Source: Culex pipiens pallens
Lineage: Eukaryota > Arthropoda > Insecta > Diptera > Culicidae
DNA length: 64,000 nucleotides
Direction: 5' to 3'
Assembly (NCBI RefSeq): GCF_016801865.2
Contig: NC_068937.1
Location: 135,544,455-135,608,454, forward strand
The notes beneath the pieces were generated by a model that was not told the DNA's origin, ran no database searches, and saw only the letters and a list, made by a program, of their open reading frames with translations. Positions 11,901 through 24,165 of this stretch are shown here, in pieces; position 1 is the first letter of the stretch; every line of letters starts with the position of its first letter. The translations under genes were made by a program, and so were the position numbers.

Positions 11901-14900
11901 TGATTTTGTATAAATCCAAAAATTTAATAGGAATAAATAGGGTAAAAATAAGACGGAAAACACTAAAATCGCTATATCTCTGGAAATACATTTTGGAAAA
12001 GCTTCAAATTTTGGGCCCAAACAGTTTTTGGCGCATGTTTTCGAATGGCTTTTTGTTTGAAACTGAAATCTTTAAATTTGATAGTGTTATCTGTAAAATA
12101 GTCCAAAAAATACCTCTAAAAATGGCTTTGACCACATTTACTGGTCGAAAATTGTGAATCGAAAAATAAAATGTTCGTCTCCGACCCCACGGCTACAGAT
12201 CTGGCTTTTAAAAATTGTGGATTTTACGAGCGGTTTTCCAGTGATGGAAGACACAAATTTTTAAGAGCGGATACAGACATCGGCCATGTATTTCAGAAAA
12301 AGAGCTCTCAAAAATCAGACTTTGAGTTCCGGGTTTCGGGCGAAAATTCAATCGAAAGAACGCATCTAAACCTTCAATTTAGTAATAGGATTTTTTCCTG
12401 GGACGAATCCTCGCCGTGCACGATTTTTTTTAGATTTCTGAAAAAAGCGTTTTTCCAAAAGCAAACCTTAAACCTTTCTTTTGTAAGAAAGGCAAAAAGT
12501 CAAACGCTCTCAAATAAAAGTGCGGAATCCAATCGATGTAAAATTTGCTGAGAAGTTTGATCGAGTCGTGAACACTCAGTTAGAAAGATAAATTTAAGTG
12601 AAATTACAAATAAATCCTTGGGGAGAATTATTCTGAATGACCCCTTACCTTTTTGAGAAATTTACTCTGTATATAAAGAAAAATCATACAGCTATAACTT
12701 TTGAACCAACCGTCTGATCAATACCAAAATTTACTCGAATACAATTCATACCAAATGCTTTCGATCGAGAATGGGCTGGGACTTTGAATTTGATGTTCAG
12801 TATATGATTTTGTATAAATCCAAAAATTTAATAGGAATAAATAGGGTAAAAATAAGACGGAAAACACTAAAATCGCTATATCACTGGAAATACATTTTGG
12901 AAAAGCTTCAAATTTTGGGCCCAAACAGTTTTTGGCGCATGTTTTCGAATGGCTTTTTGTTTGAAACTGAAATCTTTAAATTTGATAGTGTTATCTGTAA
13001 AATAGTCCAAAAAATACCTCTAAAAATGGCTTTGACCACATTTACTGGTCGAAAATTGTGAATCGAAAAATAAAATGTTCGTCTCCGACCCCACGGCTAC
13101 AGATCTGGCTTTTAAAAATTGTGGGTTTTACGAGCGGTTTTCCAGTGATGGAAGACACAAATTTTTAAGAGCGGATACAGACATCGGCCATGTATTTCAG
13201 AAAAAGAGCTCTCAAAAATCAGACTTTGAGTTCCGGGTTTCGGGCGAAAATTCAATCGAAAGAACGCATCTAAACCTTCAATTTAGTAATAGGATTTTTT
13301 CCTGGGACGAATCCTCGCCGTGCACGATTTTTTTTAGATTTCTGAAAAAAGCGTTTTTCCAAAAGCAAACCTTAAACCTTTCTTTTGTAAGAAAGGCAAA
13401 AAGTCAAACGCTCTCAAATAAAAGTGCGGAATCCAATCGATGTAAAATTTGCTGAGAAGTTTGATCGAGTCGTGAACACTCAGTTAGAAAGATAAATTTA
13501 AGTGAAATTACAAATAAATCCTTGGGGAGAATTATTCTGAATGACCCCTTACCTTTTTGAGAAATTTACTCTGTATATAAAGAAAAATCATACAGCTATA
13601 ACTTTTGAACCAACCGTCTGATCAATACCAAAATTTACTCGAATACAATTCATACCAAATGCTTTCGATCGAGAATGGGCTGGGACTTTGAATTTGATGT
13701 TCAGTATATGATTTTGTATAAATCCAAAAATTTAATAGGAATAAATAGGGTAAAAATAAGACGGAAAACACTAAAATCGCTATATCACTGGAAATACATT
13801 TTGGAAAAGCTTCAAATTTTGGGCCCAAACAGTTTTTGGCGCATGTTTTCGAATGGCTTTTTGTTTGAAACTGAAATCTTTAAATTTGATAGTGTTATCT
13901 GTAAAATAGTCCAAAAAATACCTCTAAAAATGGCTTTGACCACATTTACTGGTCGAAAATTGTGAATCGAAAAATAAAATGTTCGTCTCCGACCCCACGG
14001 CTACAGATCTGGCTTTTAAAAACTGTGGGTTTTACGAGCGGTTTTCCAGTGATGGAAGACACAAATTTTTAAGAGCGGATACAGACATCGGCCATGTATT
14101 TCAGAAAAAGAGCTCTCAAAAATCAGACTTTGAGTTCCGGGTTTCGGGCGAAAATTCAATCGAAAGAACGCATCTAAACCTTCAATTTAGTAATAGGATT
14201 TTTTTCTGGGACGAATCCTCGCCGTGCACGAATTTTTTTAGATTTCTGAAAAAAGCGTTTTTCCAAAAGCAAACCTTAAACCTTTCTTTTGTAAGAAAGG
14301 CAAAAAGTCAAACGCTCTCAAATAAAAGTGCGGAATCCAATCGATGTAAAATTTGCTGAGAAGTTTGATCGAGTCGTGAACACTCAGTTAGAAAGATAAA
14401 TTTAAGTGAAATTACAAATAAATCCTTGGGGAGAATTATTCTGAATGACCCCTTACCTTTTTTGAGAAATTTACTCTGTATATAAAGAAAAATCATACAG
14501 CTATAACTTTTGAACCAACCGTCTGATCAATACCAAAATTTACTCGAATACAATTCATACCAAATGCTTTCGATCGAGAATGGGCTGGGACTTTGAATTT
14601 GATGTTCAGTATATGATTTTGTATAAATCCAAAAATTTAATAGGAATAAATAGGGTAAAAATAAGACGGAAAACACTAAAATCGCTATATCTCTGGAAAT
14701 ACATTTTGGAAAAGCTTCAAATTTTGGGCCCAAACAGTTTTTGGCGCATGTTTTCGAATGGCTTTTTGTTTGAAACTGAAATCTTTAAATTTGATAGTGT
14801 TATCTGTAAAATAGTCCAAAAAATACCTCTAAAAATGGCTTTGACCACATTTACTGGTCGAAAATTGTGAATCGAAAAATAAAATGTTCGTCTCCGACCC

Positions 14901-17900
14901 CACGGCTACAGATCTGGCTTTTAAAAATTGTGGATTTTACGAGCGGTTTTCCAGTGATGGAAGACACAAATTTTTAAGAGCGGATACAGACATCGGCCAT
15001 GTATTTCAGAAAAAGAGCTCTCAAAAATCAGACTTTGAGTTCCGGGTTTCGGGCGAAAATTCAATCGAAAGAACGCATCTAAACCTTCAATTTAGTAATA
15101 GGATTTTTTCCTGGGACGAATCCTCGCCGTGCACGATTTTTTTTAGATTTCTGAAAAAAGCGTTTTTCCAAAAGCAAACCTTAAACCTTTCTTTTGTAAG
15201 AAAGGCAAAAAGTCAAACGCTCTCAAATAAAAGTGCGGAATCCAATCGATGTAAAATTTGCTGAGAAGTTTGATCGAGTCGTGAACACTCAGTTAGAAAG
15301 ATAAATTTAAGTGAAATTACAAATAAATCCTTGGGGAGAATTATTCTGAATGACCCCTTACCTTTTTGAGAAATTTACTCTGTATATAAAGAAAAATCAT
15401 ACAGCTATAACTTTTGAACCAACCGTCTGATCAATACCAAAATTTACTCGAATACAATTCATACCAAATGCTTTCGATCGAGAATGGGCTGGGACTTTGA
15501 ATTTGATGTTCAGTATATGATTTTGTATAAATCCAAAAATTTAATAGGAATAAATAGGGTAAAAATAAGACGGAAAACACTAAAATCGCTATATCACTGG
15601 AAATACATTTTGGAAAAGCTTCAAATTTTGGGCCCAAACAGTTTTTGGCGCATGTTTTCGAATGGCTTTTTGTTTGAAACTGAAATCTTTAAATTTGATA
15701 GTGTTATCTGTAAAATAGTCCAAAAAATACCTCTAAAAATGGCTTTGACCACATTTACTGGTCGAAAATTGTGAATCGAAAAATAAAATGTTCGTCTCCG
15801 ACCCCACGGCTACAGATCTGGCTTTTAAAAATTGTGGGTTTTACGAGCGGTTTTCCAGTGATGGAAGACACAAATTTTTAAGAGCGGATACAGACATCGG
15901 CCATGTATTTCAGAAAAAGAGCTCTCAAAAATCAGACTTTGAGTTCCGGGTTTCGGGCGAAAATTCAATCGAAAGAACGCATCTAAACCTTCAATTTAGT
16001 AATAGGATTTTTTCCTGGGACGAATCCTCGCCGTGCACGATTTTTTTTAGATTTCTGAAAAAAGCGTTTTTCCAAAAGCAAACCTTAAACCTTTCTTTTG
16101 TAAGAAAGGCAAAAAGTCAAACGCTCTCAAATAAAAGTGCGGAATCCAATCGATGTAAAATTTGCTGAGAAGTTTGATCGAGTCGTGAACACTCAGTTAG
16201 AAAGATAAATTTAAGTGAAATTACAAATAAATCCTTGGGGAGAATTATTCTGAATGACCCCTTACCTTTTTGAGAAATTTACTCTGTATATAAAGAAAAA
16301 TCATACAGCTATAACTTTTGAACCAACCGTCTGATCAATACCAAAATTTACTCGAATACAATTCATACCAAATGCTTTCGATCGAGAATGGGCTGGGACT
16401 TTGAATTTGATGTTCAGTATATGATTTTGTATAAATCCAAAAATTTAATAGGAATAAATAGGGTAAAAATAAGACGGAAAACACTAAAATCGCTATATCA
16501 CTGGAAATACATTTTGGAAAAGCTTCAAATTTTGGGCCCAAACAGTTTTTGGCGCATGTTTTCGAATGGCTTTTTGTTTGAAACTGAAATCTTTAAATTT
16601 GATAGTGTTATCTGTAAAATAGTCCAAAAAATACCTCTAAAAATGGCTTTGACCACATTTACTGGTCGAAAATTGTGAATCGAAAAATAAAATGTTCGTC
16701 TCCGACCCCACGGCTACAGATCTGGCTTTTAAAAACTGTGGGTTTTACGAGCGGTTTTCCAGTGATGGAAGACACAAATTTTTAAGAGCGGATACAGACA
16801 TCGGCCATGTATTTCAGAAAAAGAGCTCTCAAAAATCAGACTTTGAGTTCCGGGTTTCGGGCGAAAATTCAATCGAAAGAACGCATCTAAACCTTCAATT
16901 TAGTAATAGGATTTTTTTCTGGGACGAATCCTCGCCGTGCACGAATTTTTTTAGATTTCTGAAAAAAGCGTTTTTCCAAAAGCAAACCTTAAACCTTTCT
17001 TTTGTAAGAAAGGCAAAAAGTCAAACGCTCTCAAATAAAAGTGCGGAATCCAATCGATGTAAAATTTGCTGAGAAGTTTGATCGAGTCGTGAACACTCAG
17101 TTAGAAAGATAAATTTAAGTGAAATTACAAATAAATCCTTGGGGAGAATTATTCTGAATGACCCCTTACCTTTTTTGAGAAATTTACTCTGTATATAAAG
17201 AAAAATCATACAGCTATAACTTTTGAACCAACCGTCTGATCAATACCAAAATTTACTCGAATACAATTCATACCAAATGCTTTCGATCGAGAATGGGCTG
17301 GGACTTTGAATTTGATGTTCAGTATATGATTTTGTATAAATCCAAAAATTTAATAGGAATAAATAGGGTAAAAATAAGACGGAAAACACTAAAATCGCTA
17401 TATCTCTGGAAATACATTTTGGAAAAGCTTCAAATTTTGGGCCCAAACAGTTTTTGGCGCATGTTTTCGAATGGCTTTTTGTTTGAAACTGAAATCTTTA
17501 AATTTGATAGTGTTATCTGTAAAATAGTCCAAAAAATACCTCTAAAAATGGCTTTGACCACATTTACTGGTCGAAAATTGTGAATCGAAAAATAAAATGT
17601 TCGTCTCCGACCCCACGGCTACAGATCTGGCTTTTAAAAATTGTGGATTTTACGAGCGGTTTTCCAGTGATGGAAGACACAAATTTTTAAGAGCGGATAC
17701 AGACATCGGCCATGTATTTCAGAAAAAGAGCTCTCAAAAATCAGACTTTGAGTTCCGGGTTTCGGGCGAAAATTCAATCGAAAGAACGCATCTAAACCTT
17801 CAATTTAGTAATAGGATTTTTTCCTGGGACGAATCCTCGCCGTGCACGATTTTTTTTAGATTTCTGAAAAAAGCGTTTTTCCAAAAGCAAACCTTAAACC

Positions 17901-19991
17901 TTTCTTTTGTAAGAAAGGCAAAAAGTCAAACGCTCTCAAATAAAAGTGCGGAATCCAATCGATGTAAAATTTGCTGAGAAGTTTGATCGAGTCGTGAACA
18001 CTCAGTTAGAAAGATAAATTTAAGTGAAATTACAAATAAATCCTTGGGGAGAATTATTCTGAATGACCCCTTACCTTTTTGAGAAATTTACTCTGTATAT
18101 AAAGAAAAATCATACAGCTATAACTTTTGAACCAACCGTCTGATCAATACCAAAATTTACTCGAATACAATTCATACCAAATGCTTTCGATCGAGAATGG
18201 GCTGGGACTTTGAATTTGATGTTCAGTATATGATTTTGTATAAATCCAAAAATTTAATAGGAATAAATAGGGTAAAAATAAGACGGAAAACACTAAAATC
18301 GCTATATCACTGGAAATACATTTTGGAAAAGCTTCAAATTTTGGGCCCAAACAGTTTTTGGCGCATGTTTTCGAATGGCTTTTTGTTTGAAACTGAAATC
18401 TTTAAATTTGATAGTGTTATCTGTAAAATAGTCCAAAAAATACCTCTAAAAATGGCTTTGACCACATTTACTGGTCGAAAATTGTGAATCGAAAAATAAA
18501 ATGTTCGTCTCCGACCCCACGGCTACAGATCTGGCTTTTAAAAATTGTGGGTTTTACGAGCGGTTTTCCAGTGATGGAAGACACAAATTTTTAAGAGCGG
18601 ATACAGACATCGGCCATGTATTTCAGAAAAAGAGCTCTCAAAAATCAGACTTTGAGTTCCGGGTTTCGGGCGAAAATTCAATCGAAAGAACGCATCTAAA
18701 CCTTCAATTTAGTAATAGGATTTTTTCCTGGGACGAATCCTCGCCGTGCACGATTTTTTTTAGATTTCTGAAAAAAGCGTTTTTCCAAAAGCAAACCTTA
18801 AACCTTTCTTTTGTAAGAAAGGCAAAAAGTCAAACGCTCTCAAATAAAAGTGCGGAATCCAATCGATGTAAAATTTGCTGAGAAGTTTGATCGAGTCGTG
18901 AACACTCAGTTAGAAAGATAAATTTAAGTGAAATTACAAATAAATCCTTGGGGAGAATTATTCTGAATGACCCCTTACCTTTTTGAGAAATTTACTCTGT
19001 ATATAAAGAAAAATCATACAGCTATAACTTTTGAACCAACCGTCTGATCAATACCAAAATTTACTCGAATACAATTCATACCAAATGCTTTCGATCGAGA
19101 ATGGGCTGGGACTTTGAATTTGATGTTCAGTATATGATTTTGTATAAATCCAAAAATTTAATAGGAATAAATAGGGTAAAAATAAGACGGAAAACACTAA
19201 AATCGCTATATCACTGGAAATACATTTTGGAAAAGCTTCAAATTTTGGGCCCAAACAGTTTTTGGCGCATGTTTTCGAATGGCTTTTTGTTTGAAACTGA
19301 AATCTTTAAATTTGATAGTGTTATCTGTAAAATAGTCCAAAAAATACCTCTAAAAATGGCTTTGACCACATTTACTGGTCGAAAATTGTGAATCGAAAAA
19401 TAAAATGTTCGTCTCCGACCCCACGGCTACAGATCTGGCTTTTAAAAACTGTGGGTTTTACGAGCGGTTTTCCAGTGATGGAAGACACAAATTTTTAAGA
19501 GCGGATACAGACATCGGCCATGTATTTCAGAAAAAGAGCTCTCAAAAATCAGACTTTGAGTTCCGGGTTTCGGGCGAAAATTCAATCGAAAGAACGCATC
19601 TAAACCTTCAATTTAGTAATAGGATTTTTTTCTGGGACGAATCCTCGCCGTGCACGAATTTTTTTAGATTTCTGAAAAAAGCGTTTTTCCAAAAGCAAAC
19701 CTTAAACCTTTCTTTTGTAAGAAAGGCAAAAAGTCAAACGCTCTCAAATAAAAGTGCGGAATCCAATCGATGTAAAATTTGCTGAGAAGTTTGATCGAGT
19801 CGTGAACACTCAGTTAGAAAGATAAATTTAAGTGAAATTACAAATAAATCCTTGGGGAGAATTATTCTGAATGACCCCTTACCTTTTTTGAGAAATTTAC
19901 TCTGTATATAAAGAAAAATCATACAGCTATAACTTTTGAACCAACCGTCTGATCAATACCAAAATTTACTCGAATACAATTCATACCAAAT

Positions 19992-20636
19992 GCTTTCGAT
20001 CGAGAATGGGCTGGGACTTTGAATTTGATGTTCAGTATATGATTTTGTATAAATCCAAAAATTTAATAGGAATAAATAGGGTAAAAATAAGACGGAAAAC
20101 ACTAAAATCGCTATATCTCTGGAAATACATTTTGGAAAAGCTTCAAATTTTGGGCCCAAACAGTTTTTGGCGCATGTTTTCGAATGGCTTTTTGTTTGAA
20201 ACTGAAATCTTTAAATTTGATAGTGTTATCTGTAAAATAGTCCAAAAAATACCTCTAAAAATGGCTTTGACCACATTTACTGGTCGAAAATTGTGAATCG
20301 AAAAATAAAATGTTCGTCTCCGACCCCACGGCTACAGATCTGGCTTTTAAAAATTGTGGATTTTACGAGCGGTTTTCCAGTGATGGAAGACACAAATTTT
20401 TAAGAGCGGATACAGACATCGGCCATGTATTTCAGAAAAAGAGCTCTCAAAAATCAGACTTTGAGTTCCGGGTTTCGGGCGAAAATTCAATCGAAAGAAC
20501 GCATCTAAACCTTCAATTTAGTAATAGGATTTTTTCCTGGGACGAATCCTCGCCGTGCACGATTTTTTTTAGATTTCTGAAAAAAGCGTTTTTCCAAAAG
20601 CAAACCTTAAACCTTTCTTTTGTAAGAAAGGCAAAA
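19992..20636 (+). repeat. truncated last monomer, ends at a hairpin
   Basis: The final type-C monomer stops after about 645 bp, four bases past a palindrome, CCTTTCTTTTGTAAGAAAGG, at 20613-20632. Sequence after 20636 (GCTGAGGAACCTCGCG) is unrelated to the monomer. The break fuses the 126-codon frame to 18 unrelated codons. Termination beside a hairpin that resembles motifs at 6944-6952, 21193-21215 and 21923-21945 hints at a replication or recombination boundary. Confidence 0.8.
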
Positions 20637-20825
20637 GCTGAGGAACCTCGCGCTCGGCTAGCCAGCGTAGAAATGGGTCACCGAAGCTCGGCAGAGCTAA
20701 CACCTTCCAAATGCCTATGCGAGTTATTTGCATGTATAGAATGAAGATCTAAAAATACATGGAAACAACTCAATTTGTAAGAAGCGACCGCGTGGTCCCG
20801 TTTGGTTGGTTGCACACACACACAC
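20637..20825 (+). mobile_element. possible separated 3' part of the SINE, CA tail
   Basis: This 189-bp segment lies between the end of the array and the right 22-bp direct repeat. It ends in a short (CA)n tract, like a SINE tail, directly against that repeat. If the direct repeats are target duplications, this is the tail of the retroposon whose head lies at 6546. Body homology to other SINEs in the window was not recognised, so the assignment depends on the flanking repeats. Confidence 0.4.
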
Positions 20826-20847
20826 AAGACAATTTCAAGAAAGAAGT
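20826..20847 (+). repeat. 22-bp direct repeat, right copy
   Basis: Exact match to 6524-6545 in the same orientation, following a CA tract. An exact 22-base match within a 14-kb distance is not expected by chance, even for purine-rich sequence. The bases outside differ on both sides (G/C to the left, G/T to the right), so the match is bounded. Confidence 0.8.
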
Positions 20848-21184
20848 TGGTTAACAACTGAATTAAATTAACGATACACATCAACCTGGGCTTTTGCACC
20901 AAGATTTTTGTTACAGACATTTTAGTATCTTCAAAGCTACGGAAACTATCGATATGATTTTTTATTCATCCCATAAAGTACCGTTTTCAAAGTTATTTAC
21001 AACAAAGTTTGACTATTTATACAATCAGATTGTTGCAGGATTGGGTCCGTAAGTTTGACAATTTTGGAATAAGAAGACAAAAACTTCTTTGGTTGCTGTA
21101 AGCAGTGATTAACCTTTTAAGATATCATTCACAATGTGCCGAGCTTAAATTGGTACAGCTGTTCCGAAGATATGATTATTTAAA

Positions 21185-21975
21185 CATAGTTTTGCCTTTC
21201 TTACTAAAGAAAGGTATAGGTTTTACTTGAAGGCAGGACGTCATTTCCATCTTCGTAAATATGTCGATTCAGCATGAATTTTAATCGGAAAAATCGTCAA
21301 AAAATCACACTGCATCGATTTTCGACGCTCTATCGATTCACCTTGACAGAACTCGTCTATCTCACACCCTCGAATATTGAGAAAATAAATTCCGTGGAGG
21401 TCGAGTGATGTTCGTATGTGGTAAAATTTTGCAAAATTTTGTGTCGCGCCGTTCTCAGCTCCCATTTATCCGATTTCGATTCTTCTAAATGCAGATGAAA
21501 GCTAGTGTGCTGAACCTGGGCGAGTTGCCGCGCAAATTTCGAAATATCCATCTGTTTTCGGATGCGGCCAGACTTTTCAACAAAATACACAGTTTTCAAA
21601 TGAAAATATGGTCAAATTTTTTCTTTTTCACATCTTTTATTTATCTCAAAAATTGCATTTTTCGAGCCCTACAACCTCCCAAATTTTCATCCAGATTCAT
21701 AATATGGTTCTGGAGTTAGAGCCGTTTGATTGACCTACCATAAGAAAAAAAATCCCTAAAAAAAGGTAAAAGCCCACCTGATGACCTTCGCCAACTTTTT
21801 TCATTTCTGATTTTATTCAAAATTTCTTGCTACATTCATAGTACAGACCATGAGTGAGCATCTGAAAAAAAATCGACATCGATCGGCAATCCCGATCAAT
21901 TTTTAGAACGATTTACTTTTTGCCTTTCTAACTAAAGAAAGGTATAGGTTTTACTTTAAGGCAGGACGTCATTTC
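21185..21975 (+). repeat. two direct copies of a hairpin-bearing 60-bp motif
   Basis: At 21185-21246 and 21916-21975 the sequence reads TTTTGCCTTTCT, then (T/A)ACTAAAGAAAGGTATAGG, then TTTTACTT and AGGCAGGACGTCATTTC. Each contains the hairpin CCTTTCTT/AAGAAAGG. The two lie 731 bp apart, so this may be a duplicated unit or two members of an abundant element. The remainder of 20848-22660 holds no recognised gene; 22260-22470 is a GC-richer stretch of unknown nature. Confidence 0.6.
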
Positions 21976-22670
21976 GCTTCGTCGCCAAGTCGACAAGTTG
22001 TCAAGTTGAGCTTCGAATACTGGCGCTTGAATGCTGGCGCATATATTTTTTGGCTTGACTTATACTCGTTTTGTTGTTTATTTAACAGGGTTCATTGGAT
22101 TCCAATAGGAGCTTTCTAAGCTTTTCATCGTTTATATCGTTTTCAAAGTGTTCAATGCTGGCGACTCCAATGGCTTTCTTCCTAAGGTTCTCGCGATTGA
22201 GTGTGTAGTGGTGCGGTTGTTAAAAATAGCTATCTCTGACTCTGTCACTTTCGTAGAAGCTGAATGGCTAGCTTCCCTGCACCGTGCGGCACACGCGGCT
22301 CACTTGTACCTCGGTTTTGCTTGTCTTGGTGCGCTGGTACGATGAACCAAAACACCAACACAGTCACACAAAAGGGCTCGTACCGAAACTAGAAAACCAA
22401 AACCGCGGTGTGCGTTGTTGGGAAGCTTGCTATGATCGCGTTTGTTATAAACGCTTGTTTGATTACAAACGTACAAACATATTGTTCGATTAAAAATATT
22501 CTTTTGGTGAAAATTGCGTTTTTTATTTCTTTTGGAAATTATATCATTCATAATACTCATAATATCATCATAATACTTTGATTTCATCATAAGACTTTCT
22601 TTTGTGCTGACGTTATAAATAAACAAAGTCGATGTTATTAATTGAAAGAAGTTCTACCATTGTTATATTC

Positions 22671-22727
22671 TTTAGTAAGAAAGGCTCTTTCTCACCCCAG
22701 GTGGGACTTAATCGGGTTTTTTTTCAA
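22671..22727 (-). repeat. inverted arm, partner of 6899-6952
   Basis: AGTAAGAAAGGCTCTTTCTC, then ACCCCAGGTGGGACTTAATC and GGGTTTTTTTT is the inverted counterpart of the segment at 6899-6952. Together with the internal inverted match it would close a foldback of about 15.8 kb containing the array. No convincing target duplication was found outside it. Confidence 0.5.
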
Positions 22728-23235
22728 AAATTGTAAAAAACAAATTTTTTTGGACAACCCTTTTTCGGTGAACCACCCTAATCGCCATACAAATGAAAAC
22801 GGCTCTTATTATTTAAGCCAAGGAAATCCCAAGACCAATATTCGACCCGATCGGGACCTTGAAAATACACTTTTTTTTGTTATCAAACTTTAAATGAATG
22901 TTTTAGAGCCCCATTAAAATGTTTCGTTTCGTCCCAAATTTCCGTATTCCATCCAGAAACCGCTGCTCCCACAATAATCTGTGTCTCTCTCTCCACCCAC
23001 GAGTACAAGTTTCTCTCTCCCGCAATCCCCAAGGAGAAGAAAAAGCTTCAGGCCACACACATCCAGCCAGGACTCCGGCGGGACCACGCGGCCATCCGGG
23101 CTAAAATTCATTCAGCTTTTTCCCTGTCGGCACTTCGGCAAATCCCGCGCTCTCCCGCTCTCTTCGGGAAATTTCCAACTTCGTTGGGTCGATTGTGTCG
23201 AACTTGTAGCCTTGCTCGGCCCGGCTTCGTCCCGT

Positions 23236-23276
23236 CGGTCGTCAGTTCAGTGCGAACGTTTGGACCGGACGAAAGC
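23236..23276 (+). promoter_or_regulatory. candidate initiator (TCAGTTCAGTG)
   Basis: GTCAGTTCAGTGCG at 23241-23254 contains two overlapping matches to the insect initiator TCAGT. GGACGA, a DPE-like word, lies about 24 bases past the first A. The spacing is a few bases short of the ideal, and no TATA box is seen upstream. Sequence from about 22960 is GC-richer and free of recognised repeats, as expected for a promoter. This start would give the signal-peptide exon a leader of about 920 nt. Confidence 0.35.
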
Positions 23277-24165
23277 TTTCTCTTCCCTTGCCCAGTTTCA
23301 GCTTCAGAGGGAGAAAGTTCTGTGTTTGGTGGAGGAGGATTCTGGCCACAGCGCAAGTGGGGCCAGTTTTGCAGCAGACCGGAAAAAGGACCACTTAAGC
23401 ACACGCGCGTGTGTGTTTGTGCGTGTTTTTGTGCGATTTTTGAGTTTTTTTTTCGCTGTCGAGTGGGTGAAACGCATTTAGCGTGTACGCGGCGAATTTG
23501 ACAGCAGTGCTGCTAGTTTCTCAGCAAACGAAGAATGATGATAAATTGAAAGTTGTTATTTTTTGTCGTCGCCAAAGTCAAGACAGTTCATAAAGTGTGA
23601 AAATTGAATTAAATACGATACTTAGTCCGTTGGACGGCGGGATTTTTAGGAGGGGGGAACCGAATTGAAAAATAACGAAGAAATATAAATCCCTCGCGGG
23701 CACGTTTTACGACCGTTTTGAGAAAAAAAAGAAGAAATCTCCCCACACAAGAAAAAAAAACAACAACAACAAGGAGTGGAATCGAGGAAAAAGCCGTGGG
23801 ACGATCCGAAGAAAAAATGTGTCCGGAAGATGGAAAAATGAGCGCCGTGAAGTGAAGCGTTGCGAGGGGGAAGACGGTTCCATCGATAACAAAGGAGGTG
23901 AAGGAGGAGGAAAAACAAAAAGGAGAAATTGGTTAAGAAAAGGAAAAAGCTCTTCTTTTCTATCAGGAAAAAATACCATAAATCTCGGCGGTGACGGTTC
24001 GCTTAGTGGATAAATTTGGTCACTGAAGAAGGAATACCGGCGGTGGATTTTCTTTCTTTCTCTTGCAAACAAGAAGGGAAAGCGAAAATACAAGGACATC
24101 CAGCAGCTTGAAATTAACAGGTGGCCAAACAGGCAGTTGGGCTGCCGTTTTTTATCGGGTGAACA
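23244..24165 (+). other. probable 5' untranslated leader
   Basis: The interval is unique sequence with purine-rich A tracts, CAA repeats (23759-23772) and GGAGGTGAAGGAGG words. It contains several upstream ATGs with short frames, for example a 12-codon frame at about 23817-23855. Long leaders with upstream ORFs are common in insect neuronal and developmental genes. No confident splice sites were found inside it, so it is treated as one exon with the signal-peptide coding start. The start site itself is inferred. Confidence 0.4.

Larger units (their letters stand above)
7331..20636 (+). repeat. 904-bp tandem satellite array, 14.7 copies, trimeric HOR
   Basis: Monomers start at 7331, 8235, 9140, 10044, 10948, 11853, 12757, 13661, 14566, 15470, 16374, 17279, 18183, 19087 and 19992. 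Lengths follow a fixed 904/905/904 cycle, giving a 2713-bp higher-order unit. Diagnostic bases define three types. B has AAAACTGTGGG, TTTTTTTCTGGG and a six-T run before GAG. C has CTCTGG and ATTGTGGATT. A has CACTGG and ATTGTGGGTT. The order is an edge copy, then (B C A) four times, then B and a truncated C. Types differ at only a handful of sites, so amplification was very recent or is ongoing. No host gene lies inside. Confidence 0.97.

Noticed and set aside
7331..20636. CRISPR or prokaryotic array
   Set aside because: Units are 904 bp of contiguous repeat without spacers; the surrounding DNA is clearly eukaryotic.
7261..20744. Dozens of 62- to 144-codon ORFs
   Set aside because: All are copies of the same frames in the 904-bp monomers; the 144-codon one is only the truncated last copy fused to outside sequence.
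21185..21975. LTR retrotransposon bounded by the two direct motifs
   Set aside because: The repeats are only about 60 bp, lack TG..CA ends, and no gag, pol, primer-binding or polypurine sequence lies between.
23759..23931. Coding exon in the purine-rich leader
   Set aside because: Frames consist of Lys/Glu/Gly-rich low-complexity sequence typical of 5' UTR; the signal-peptide ATG at 24166 is better supported.
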